Assembly (NCBI GenBank): GCA_014904845.1
Contig: MU119205.1
Location: 310,001 to 374,000 of the forward strand
DNA length: 64,000 bases
DNA from: Acephala macrosclerotiorum
Taxonomy: Eukaryota > Ascomycota > Leotiomycetes > Helotiales > Mollisiaceae
Reading direction: 5' to 3'
Numbering within the stretch: the stretch's first letter is position 1; each line of letters opens with the position of its first letter. The translations under genes and the position numbers were made by a program. Below the pieces are notes generated by a model, which was not told the DNA's origin, made no database searches, and saw only the letters and a program-made list of their open reading frames with translations. Shown piece after piece: positions 31,113 through 40,980 of this stretch.

Positions 31113-32311
31113 TCTCGTCGATAGCCCTGTAGCGAGTCAGTAAATGCTGAGCCACGATGTATAGAAATACCTTACAAATCCCGGAAGTGTCGGTTGCCCT
31201 GGTGGAGAGTGGAGGCACAAAGGTTTGCCCGACTTCAGATCATCAACAAGGCACAATTGAAATTTGCTGAAGCCTTACATTGCATAGACAGCATTACGAT
31301 CCTCATAGTCATCTTCTGGGTCTGAAATTGGAAAGTGCTTGTGGTATTCTCTCATCCAATTTCGCCCAAGCCTATACCGAGGGATATTCATGTTGTCGAG
31401 GTCATCTGCAAAACGCAAACTTATGAGCTTTGCTGCGTAGGAGCCTTGATACTTTTGTTATATACTTACATTCGTTGTGACCCCAGAAAACGGACGGATC
31501 AAACATGAGCGGCTCTCCTGTGGCCTTGTTTGTCGCCATGTTTCCATACTAAAGATCACCGTGGACCAAAACAGGTTTGATGTTGCGCCCATGGGTCTGC
31601 AATGGCCGCAAGAGCCGAGGGATAACCTTCTCTATGAGCGGAAAAAGGAGTTCGTCGAGCTCTTTGCTAGGTCCTTGGGAGATCCTCTCCTGGTCAACAA
31701 AGCTTTTATATGAAGTATGAAGGACTCCTCCCAGGTCTTGCACCAAGTCACATCCTGGTACATATTGCCTTCATAGGTCACGACAGGAAAGCCAAACTCT
31801 GTTGGTGCGTCCTCCGAGACCATGCTGTCATGATGAAGCTTGGCAAGCATAGCACAGAACTTGCGGATGTCAGGCAGCCCCTCGATCATGTCGATAAAGT
31901 CACAGAGGTAGAAATGGGTATTTTGATCTGCCTTGTACGTTCCGTGTGCTATTGGACGCGGAACGCCTTCTGGGACGAACTTGTAGAGCGCACTGACACC
32001 ATGATACTCGCCTCTGAGCATCCCGAGTCCAACATCCCCGGTCGCAACTTTCATGAAGTATCTGCACTGTGTTTTGTTGGCTAATTCTAGCTCGATACAA
32101 GCAGTGCGCGTCCAGAAGCTAGCACCATGTGACTGGGCGGATATCAATATAGATCCTTCAGGAAAGTCTACCGTTTGTGGTCAGAAGTAAATCTTGCTAG
32201 CAGCCTTGTTCGGAGCAAACCCCACTTACGCTCTGCGACGGCATCGTCTACAATGACCGCCTGAAACATATCCTGTTTCTTAGGCGGCGGCATTCCCGTG
32301 AGCCCAGACAT
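31066..32311 (-). pseudogene. Fructosamine-kinase-like pseudogene (frameshift and stop)
   Basis: Minus-strand reading from ATG 32309-32311 (MSGLTGMPPPKK) through an intron at about 32245-32170 into GASFWTRTACIELEL, RYFMKVATGDVGLGML, VPRPIAHGTYKADQNTHF and LAKLHHDS, the fold of fructosamine/ketosamine-3-kinases (aminoglycoside-phosphotransferase-like). Near 31695-31725 the frame shifts after TWCKTWEES, and the other frame continues QGPSKELDELLFPLIEKV. At the catalytic loop VLVHGDL the next codon, normally Trp, is TAG (31549-31551); reading resumes YGNMATNKATGEPLMFDPSV, which holds the metal-binding DPSV. The C-terminal pieces (GRNWMREYHKHFPISDPEDD; STLHQGNRHFRDL; RRLVQKYPNGY) are still recognisable to TGA 31066-31068. 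Two independent breaks argue for a dead gene. The family repairs early glycation on proteins or metabolites. Confidence 0.75.
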
Positions 32312-33408
32312 CTTGCCCGAGGTTAGTATTTGGCACTTAGTGCGGCGTCCACTTGGAAAGAAAGAGACTAAAATTAAAAGCTGTGTTAAACACATGCAGG
32401 CAAGGCGCAGGGTGCAAACGACTTTTTATGCAACTGGCGAGACTGCGGTTCAAGTGCATGTACTCGTTTTGACTGGGTAACCGTCTAATCTTATTAAACG
32501 CCTAATTAAAAAATCGGGATTTTTATTCCAAAAAAATTATAATTTTAAAAAACTTTTATAAAATTTAATAAAATCAAAATGTAATTATTTATATATAAAT
32601 ATTCTCGTAAATTTAAATACGATTATATATTATATATTTTTAAAAAAAAAAAAAAATTAAAAATTAAAATTTTATAAATATTATATTTATTATATTCTTA
32701 TAAACAAATAGTACAAAAATCGAATTTTTTGGTTAGGCGATTAATAAAACTGGGCGTTTACCTGGTCAAAACGGGTAATAATTATAATACTAATTATATG
32801 GAAATACAGCGCTAATAAAGATTATAAGTGTTACACAAAGGACGTGGGAAGTGCTGTAGAAGCAGTGGATGTAATATATATGGATGAATGATGAGGTTAC
32901 TCTCAACTACGGAGCTTATATACTAGCTAGTAGCACGTGCCTATGTACAGGGTTTTCCCGTAACAATAAGTTTGCTTTTTATATTACAATTAAAACGTAC
33001 TACAAAAACACAAAAAAAGACAAGTATATAATCCTCTTTTTAAAAATGATTTCAGTTTTCAAATAAAGTTTTTTGGTTAGATATAGCAAAAGTTACAAGA
33101 TGTTGAAATCGTGTGTGGCGTTTAGACCTTTGTTTGGATTGATGATATTTAAGCGCTGTACCTCCGTACGAAGGCGCGCGGCAAGGTTATATCAGTCGCT
33201 AGCTAGCTTTACTTGCAGATAAGGTGGAAGAGGTTCTACAAGTGGGATGTTGCACTTGTGTTCTTTGTACGATATGTCCAAGACGCTCGAATTTTGGTAG
33301 GCCCGCTTTGAGGACGATGTAAGTTTACCCCAGCTGTAGAACAGTGCTTCACTTCGTTGCGCATTCTTTGCTACAATCAGCTAATTAACCTGCCCTATTT
33401 TCTCACAG
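32312..33408. other. A/T-rich gene-free region around an inverted-repeat element
   Basis: From about 32480 to 33070 the base composition drops sharply toward A/T, including a run of 15 A at about 32642. It carries the element at 32463-32775. The stretch 33110-33400 is the leader of the NLR-like gene. Confidence 0.6.
32463..32775. mobile_element. MITE-like element with ~60-base terminal inverted repeats and TA flanks
   Basis: The left end CTCGTTTTGACTGGGTAA is mirrored at the right end, which on the minus strand begins CCCGTTTTGACCAGGTAA. The inverted match continues (TTATTAAACGCCTAA against TTATTAATCGCCTAA, then AAAAAAT...ATTTTT) for about 60 bases, with most mismatches being C/T or A/G changes. 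The element is 313 bases, flanked by TA on both sides, the target-site pattern of Tc1/mariner-type transposons. The interior is almost only A and T and has no coding capacity. This is a non-autonomous element or deletion derivative. The excess of transitions in the repeats fits repeat-induced point mutation, though simple age would also do. Confidence 0.7.
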
Positions 33409-36400
33409 AAGCAGCCTAACTCCAAAAAAGGCCGGGCGAGCTCTAGCTCTAGCTCTTCGTTATTAAGGCGATTCACTAGCTTGTCGCTGAAACAATATAA
33501 GCCGAAAGCATCGCAATCAGTCGCGAGACTCAAGAACGAATTTGGGTTAAACACGGTATTCGAGCCAGCCGCGTCTTCAACGACCATCGCCGATTTCGTT
33601 TTTGTTCATGGTCTTCGGGGAGGCTCCAGCACAACATGGTATCGCACGCAGGACGCAGAGTACTTTTGGCCCAAAGAATGGCTCCCTAAAGATGCAGACT
33701 TTGAAGGCGTCCGCATACACAGCTTTGGCTACAATTCCAACTGGGCCACATGGCTGAAAAGTCCGCTTGATGTTCACGCTTTTGGGCAGTCTCTAGTTGA
33801 AGAGCTGCACAGTAACCCGAAGATCAAGGACCAGGATACTCGAATAATCCTCATAGGACATAGCATGGGTGGGCTCGTGATCAAAAAGGCTTGCATTCTC
33901 TGTAAGACGAATCCTGAGTTCGCAGACATTGCTGAGCGCATGCATTCGTTCTACTTCTTGGGCACACCGCACAGGGGCTCGGATTTGGCTGCGACTCTGA
34001 ACAACATCCTCCGCGTCAGCGGCGCTGGACGTCGAGCGTTTGTGACTGGACTGGAAGCCAAGTCGGAGCTGATCCGTATTCTCAATGATCAGTTTCGCAT
34101 CCACTATCACGGAATTCGACTCCACACATTCTACGAGTCTCAGCCGACTTTTCCTGTGGGCATTATCGTCAGTGTAGAGTCTGCCACATTAGGTCAGTCC
34201 TAGTGAAGATTAGCATCCACTTTTTCCCGATAGCTAATGGTGGATTAGGCTATGCTGAAGAGCGCACTCAGCTTCTGAACGCAACTCATATAAATTTAGC
34301 AAAGTTTGAAAGTGTTGAAGACTCGAACTACAGGTCTCTAAGGAACCGGCTTGCAGCAACAGTACAGCAAATAAGATCTGTTTCAAAGCTGCAACAACAA
34401 ATGCCCTTTATTGAAGAAGAAACGGTCTTGCATGAGGAACCATCGTCATACGAGACGTCCGAAGAGCAAATGGGAGCGATTTCTAATTACTTGTCACTCG
34501 ACTACATTCCTGAAGAGATTTTATTAACTCTCGATGATACTAGGCTCAAAGGATCCTGCTCCTGGCTTACCTTCAAACCCAAGTTCCAGGAATGGCTAAA
34601 TTCCGACACTCCTCGCTACTTTTGGCTCAAAGGGCCTCCTGCGTGTGGGAAGTCTATCCTTGCAAGCTATGTTATCGATTACTTGAAGGACAGTCCAACT
34701 TGCTATTACTTCTTCAAAACTGGGGAAAAGGTGATTCCGAGTCTCAGCAGCTTCTTGCGCTCGATGGCATATCAGATGGCCAGGACAAACCCCGCCGTCC
34801 GCGAGGCACTGTTTCAGCTTTCACAACAGGGACCTCCCATTGACATTCGCAACCATAAGTCTATCTGGCATAATGTGTTCACCGGCTGTGTATCTCATGA
34901 GAAGTTCAAAAAACCGTATGTTTCTCCAAGCATCTCAGTGTTGTTCATACTGAACGAAAGCAGGCATTATTGGGTCATCGATGCCCTGGACGAAGCAGTT
35001 GACCGAGGGCCTCTTGACGAATACTTCCTACTCCTATCTAAGATAGATGACAACATTCCTCTGAAGGTTTTCATCACAAGCCGACCCAGCCAAGCTTTAG
35101 ACAACCTATTTCCTCGCCTCCCTACCATCACGGAATCAATCACACCCGACGATTCCTTGGCTGACATTCAACTTTACGTTGAGACATTATCAGCAACTTT
35201 GCCTGTTTACGGCACCGAAGAGCGGAAAAGTCTCGTCAAAAATCTTGTAGAGAAGTCAGGCAGTAGCTTTCTATGGACTGCATTGGTGATGAAGCAGCTC
35301 CGCGATGTCTTTACGGTCGAAGAGGTACATGATGTTCTCGAAAAGGTACCGCAAAAGATGAGCGAACTTTACTATAGTAACATCAAGAAGATGGAGTCTT
35401 CAAGATCGAAGAACCTCGCGAAACATGTGATCACTTGGACAATTTGTTCTGTGCATCTTTTGACGGTGGATCAGATGAAGGACGCTATTAAGCTCAGTCT
35501 GGATACCACCTTGGTTCGCGATCTTAGAACCAGCCTTCAATACCTCTGCGGCCAGTTTTTGGACGTCGATAAGCAGTCACACATACATGTCGTCCACGAA
35601 ACCGCACGGGCATTCCTTACAATGAGTACCCTCGACTCCGAGTTACGCATTGACATTGCTGAAGGGCACCAGATGATGGCAATGGCATGTTTGAAATACC
35701 TGCTGAGTGACGACCTAAAGTACTCGAAAAGACGCCGCAGCGGTACGGCGATCACCAGCAAGACGTCCATGGCGGACTACGCCGGTCTCCGTTTCAGTGA
35801 ACATATTGTGAGGGCTTCGTCCTCACCCGACGGGCTGTTTGACATGCTGGTAAAGTTCTTCAACACAAACGTGCTATCGTGGATTGAGCATATTGCTCAA
35901 CTAAGGAGTCTGGATTGCCTGATTCGAACATCGAGACACCTGTCCAGCTATCTTGCAAGAAGATCCAAACACGTGCTCATGATACCGAGAGACCTCGCTG
36001 CCTGGGCGGTTGATTTGTCGCGTATCGTAACACAGTTCGGCGTCAACCTGCTCAGCAACCCTGCAGCGATCCACACCCTCATACCGCCCTTCTGCCCACG
36101 CGACTCGGCTATTTATCGAAATTTTGGCTGTGCTGAAGATGGTATCAAGCTGGTGGGAGCTTGGAATAAGGGTTGGGATGACAGAATCTGTTCAATTTCG
36201 TATCATGACACTTATGGCACGGTAGTTGCTACTTTGGACGAACGCTTTGCTGTTGGCCTATCAGATGGCATGGTCAAAATTTATCGCACGTCTACTTGTG
36301 AGGAGCTTGCAACACTCGGGCATGGAGAATCCGTCTCTATTCTGGAGTTTGGAGCTACCTCGAAGCTTCTCGCCTCAGCTGGCCTACGACATGTGAAGCT

Positions 36401-38258
36401 CTGGGACGTGCTCATGGGCAATGAACTGTTCTGTATCAGCACCGAATCACAGATACTCGCGATGGCTTTTAACGAGACCGAGTCCCGGCTCATAATAGCC
36501 TCAAGAGACAAGTACATTTCAATTTTGGAGACTTCGCATGGGTCTCTCTTACAAAAATTGCCGTGGACGGACACCTTCATTGACGCCAAGGATCCCGGCT
36601 ACCATCAGACCCCAAATGCTGTCAGAATCTCCATCGAACAACAAGTAATGGCCGTTGTCTACAGGAGTAAACCTGTTCAGCTTTGGTCACTGGAGAGCCA
36701 GCGCCCAATCGGGGCCTGTATACGCCAGGATATTAATAAACACAGTAGCGCGGGCCACATTATTCATTGTACCATTCTCAACCCCAATCCATCTTATCAG
36801 CGCCTTGTTGTGTCTTACTGGGACGAAGTCGTAGTTATCTTCGACACTACCACCTGTAAACCACTGGTCTGGATGACAGCTGGCTTAGATAGGCTGACAA
36901 TTTCGCCTAATGGGAAAACTCTGGCCGGTGGTGATGGAATCGGTACCATCAAGATCTACGACTTTGAGACGCTCCAATTTCTCCATCAGATTCAGATGCA
37001 AGAAGATTCTATAACGTCAATTACTTTCACAAGTGACAATTTGAGGATAATAGACGTAAGAGGCACGCAATCTAACGTCTGGGAACCTCTGGCCCTGATG
37101 AGCCAGGATTCCGACTCTCATGCCAGCGAGCCCAGTGACTCTGTCCGCCAGGCAATAGATGACATTGAAGTTCCTGTCTTCGATCAGTCTTCAAGCATCA
37201 CGGTCCTACACTGCTGCGAGGAAAGCGGAATTGCCTTCTGCGGCCGGAGCAATGGTCGCGTCGACACCTGCAAGCTTGACGACCCAGAAAACACGATGCG
37301 AAATATTTATAAACATCGGGGCAGCTTCACCAGCGTAACATCCATCGACTGGGCTTACAAGCCACGGGTCGCTATCAGCGTTGATTCATCAGGGCATTTT
37401 CGCGTCATGCAAATTACGACGGGAGCTAGGGGAGAACGGAGCGCCGAGCTGCTGTTCGAGGCTAAATTAGAGCAAGGTTGTGCAATCAGTCAAGTCCTTG
37501 TAGATCCAACTGGATCACTAGTACTTGTGTCCTCATCAGAGTCGGACTCGGTCTGGTCAGTCTCATCGAAACAACGCGTTGCCTTGATGACAGCACGCAA
37601 ACGAATAACGTGGAAGTGGTTTGCCCGTCCCTCCATGCCGTCGCAGCTGCTTTTGGTCGAGGAAGATGTTGTCAAGCTCTTTAATTGGTCCGACCTCACT
37701 CAGCTCGCCATCTCTGATGATTCTCTCACATCGCTTCGCGGTGATGCAAGCGCATCAGAAGGCAACGTTGATACGGACGCCATCTCCATCGCTAGTAAAG
37801 GAGATGACCTGGTATTTGCACAGAGAGTGCCTCCTAGCCAACGTTCCCTTAAGGTTATGTCTCCTAAGATCATTACCACCAATGTCTATGTCTTTGATCT
37901 GTCGACTTTGAGACCCTCCGCTCTCCATCCTGCGAGATCGACGAGCCCTTCGAGCTCTTCGACAAGAAATGTGGCAGAAATTCCCGATGTCGATTATATC
38001 ATAGGCACTGTGGAGAGATTCAACACTTCTTATCTTCTTTTCATTTCGAGGAAAGGCTGGGTATGCTCAGTCGAACTTGGCGGTGTGTTGATGGATGCAT
38101 TTCAAAAGCATTTTTTTATTCCCTCTGTCTGGCGAACTGCAAATTCCAGCTTCATATCAAAAGTACGACAGAATGAAGACATTGTTTTTGTGCATAATGG
38201 CGGAATTATTGTCGTCAAGAATGGGTTGGACATCGGGGAGCACGTTTCATCCTTTTGA
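33409..38258 (+). CDS. NLR-type protein: SesB-like serine hydrolase - NACHT - WD40-like repeats
   Basis: Exons 33409-34192, 34249-34915 and 34964-38258 give about 1,580 residues. Part 1 is an alpha/beta hydrolase: TIADFVFVHGLRGGSSTTW and the nucleophile elbow IILIGHSMGGLVIKKA, as in SesB-like N-terminal domains of fungal NLRs. Part 2 is a NACHT NTPase: Walker A in WLKGPPACGKSILASYV, Walker B in HYWVIDALDEAVDRG, and sensor-like KVFITSRPSQ. Part 3 has degenerate WD40-type repeats (LASAGLRHVKLWDV; LTISPNGKTLAGGDGIGTIK). Fungal proteins of this layout are implicated in self/non-self recognition and regulated cell death. The 48-base intron just before Walker B is in frame; splicing gives KKPHYWVIDALDE. 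No in-frame ATG precedes the hydrolase part in this exon. The likely upstream exon (ATG at 33247 or 33274) has an in-frame TAG at 33298-33300, so the gene may be dead or start through an unseen splice. Confidence 0.8.
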
Positions 38259-38824
38259 ATATCTCAGCTAGCTCTCTTCCCTGCCTATATCCTGTCAGTC
38301 ACATTCGTTTTTTCTATACTCAGCATATATACGGGTTTCCTATCCCTTTTATTGGTCACTTAGACGAGTTTTGGAGTTTCTCCGTGTGATTTTAGTTATG
38401 GGTTGTATTATATCTTCTACTTGCATCTGATTATCTACGGAGATATATATTTCAAGACAATCAATGTTACATGTTGTCTTAGTTTTGGCTACTACACACA
38501 AGCCATACGGTCAATTTACAACGCCCATTGTTGTATAACATACGTGTCTTATGTGTCTGCAGAAACCATTTTCCAAAATCCCGTTTCTGCTCACGTTCGA
38601 GGCCATTTCACTTATCACGTAATTTCATTTTAACAGCCTTCTGAGAAAACGATTCGTCCCTACAGCGCTGTGCATGGCTAGTGCTAACCGGCTAAAATAT
38701 TATGCTGTGTAAGCTCTTGATGAAATTTGGGGGTTTTCGCGTTGCCTCGAAGCCCAGAAGCTCAAGTCACGCAAGTACGTTCATGTAGTTAAACGACATA
38801 CGAAATAGATTACCGCTAAAAAAC
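38259..38824. other. Intergenic, nothing recognised
   Basis: 3' flank of the NLR-like gene with A/T- and pyrimidine-rich sequence; no protein-like frame. Confidence 0.4.
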
Positions 38825-40576
38825 ATGTCACCTTTTAATCTACAAACATGCGCGCAACGTAATATTCTGAGTCTCGAGCCATACTGTGTAGCTCGGCAGT
38901 AAGTCCGCTTCTTATCGCTCCTCGTTTCATCCACTATCTAACTTACCTTCGTTAACTACTACAAGAATGATAGGATCAAGATACCCTTGGATGCTAATGA
39001 GAGCTAGCAATACCACAAGACATCATGGCCGAAATCTTCAATTCGGACAGCCACAAGGCTGACGCTCTGGGGTTGACTAGATACCTATCAGTTGAGAGGG
39101 CAAAAGGAGTGGTATTGTGATATCTAATCTGCCCATCTAACTAGGAGGGAATGCTCACTTAATAAATTAAATTCACTAGTGCATCCAATCCAGCTGAGAC
39201 AACCCATATGAGCCGATGCTCGATCGAGCGTGAGACCTCATTCCCACATCGAACATTGTCTCAGTGCATTCTCCACCAATATCACCTGAACACGAGGTCT
39301 CAACTGACAATACCCCGATCCCCTCCAGTCAGAGGAAAAGCGGCATCTCTGCAACCTACGAAATGATCACAGCTGTACGCAGAAGACCATCACAGCAGAC
39401 AACGTGTATGTCGGAGCCGGTGCCAGCGAGGTCATTGATGTCCTCATACGATGTTTTGCGGTTCCAGGCGACGACAAAACCTTGATCTGTCCACCAACAT
39501 ACGAAATATTCTCAGTTTCAGCGCATGTCAACGACGTCGGTATTGTCGAGGCGCCACTCCTCCCAGCTCCCGGTTTCGGTCTCGATGTGGAAAGTATTAG
39601 CGCTGCTCTTTCCCAAGAGCCAAACATCAAATTAGTATTCCTCGTTTCTCCCAATAACCCAACTGGCACAATCATCCCTAAAGAGGACCTGGCAAAGATT
39701 CTTGAGCATCCGACCTGGAACGGAGTCGTTGTCCTTGACAAGGCCTACATCGACTACTCATCCAAGACGTCCTCACGCGCCGAATGGATCACCGAATGGC
39801 CCAACCTTGTGGTCGTCCAAACTTTATCTAAAGCATTCGGGACGGCAGGGATCAGATCCGGTGCTGCGTTCGCCTCGCCGCCCATAGTACAACTCCTGAA
39901 CAACCTCAGCGCGACTTACAACATACCAGGACCGACGAGTAAACTCGCCTGCTACGCACTTTCGGCCGGTCTGGATGTGATGCAGAGAAACAGGGCAAAG
40001 ATGGAGGTGCAGCGAAACCGTCTTTTACATGAGCTGCCAAAACTGCCTGGTGTTGGTAGGCTGCGCGGCGGAACCGAGAGCAACTTTCTGCTGTTTGAAA
40101 TTTTGGATAGAAATGGCAAACCTGATAATAGCACGGCTCGTGCTGTGTGCGAAATTTTGGCAGAAGAGGGTGATATCCTGGTCCGTTTTCGTGGTACCCA
40201 TCATGGGTGTCTTAGATGCATTCGCATTACTATCGGTATTGAGAGCGAGATAACGCAGCTATTAACCGGAAGTTTTGAGGGTCATTTTTCTTTAATCACA
40301 GACCTGAGAGAACGTGTTCGAGGTAGCAGATTGGAAGAATGCATGATTTATGAAGCCGCGACTATGCGTCAAAGCATTGGTTTGCGTGATGGTGATGTGT
40401 GCCATGGTGAGAACTACTCAGCTGAAGATGACGGTAAGACGAGGGAAGAGATGACATTTTGGCTCGCAAAACTTGAACCTGTGCTACTTTCATATTCAAC
40501 TCAACTACTAGGGGACCAGAATGACATGAACCTCCTAGCAAATGTGCTGGCAAATTTGTCATTAAACGACATCTAA
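38825..40576 (+). pseudogene. Histidinol-phosphate aminotransferase-like pseudogene with a foreign C-terminal tail
   Basis: The first exon (ATG 38825) reads MSPFNLQTCAQRNILSLEPY and ends at a GTAAGT donor (38899), but the acceptor side (CTACAAG) leaves the wrong phase. The next blocks IPLDANES, then YPDPLQSEEKRHLCNLRNDH, are family sequence interrupted by stops (TAG 39005-39007; TGA before YPDP). From about 39385 an intact stretch follows: VYVGAGASEVIDVLIRCF, VSPNNPTGT, LDKAYIDY and the PLP-lysine segment TLSKAFGTAGIRSG, to RCIRITIG. The enzyme makes histidinol phosphate in histidine synthesis; fungi normally keep one functional copy, so this is probably a spare paralogue. Family DEAY reads DKAY here. 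After RITIGIESE the frame continues 85-100 residues (LEECMIYEAATMRQSIGL) that do not belong to the family and come from the dispersed segment. Confidence 0.7.
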
Positions 40577-40980
40577 CGAATGATATCTAGTGCCAGAAAT
40601 AACCATTGGTAGATGTGATAAAAGTCCATCACCAATTGGCACATGAAAATTACAGTCTGCGCAGCATTGACCGACATCCGAGCATTTCATCGGGAAGAAT
40701 GTCCAAAGTTACCGAGGACCCCGGGTGTGAATGTCTGGTTTCAACTTGCAAGTTTCAACGTTTTTGTTGAGAAGAATGTCCGATACAAAGAAAGATATTA
40801 GAAAGTCCAAAGTTGGAGTTTTAGAATATGATATGAGTAGAGCAAAGTTAGTGCCGAAAGGAGGAAGCACTGAAATTCCGAATGTTGGTATTATAACATG
40901 ATATTAGAAGAGCAATGTCGATTTATGTAGAGGGACATTTGAAGCTCCCACGTCTTGCTAAAGTAGTCGAAGACTTTTGG
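40320..40980 (+). repeat. Dispersed segment, copy B (partner at 27990-28610)
   Basis: Begins within the frame of the aminotransferase pseudogene, giving it its unusual C-terminus, and continues about 400 bases beyond its stop codon. Order-conserved matches to copy A include TTGGAAGAATGCATGATTTA, AAGCATTGG, GAGAACT/CTCAGCTGA, AAAACTTGAACCT, GAATGTCTG, AGAAGAATG and TAGAGGGA. Copy A lies in the same orientation downstream of OTU1. Confidence 0.6.
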
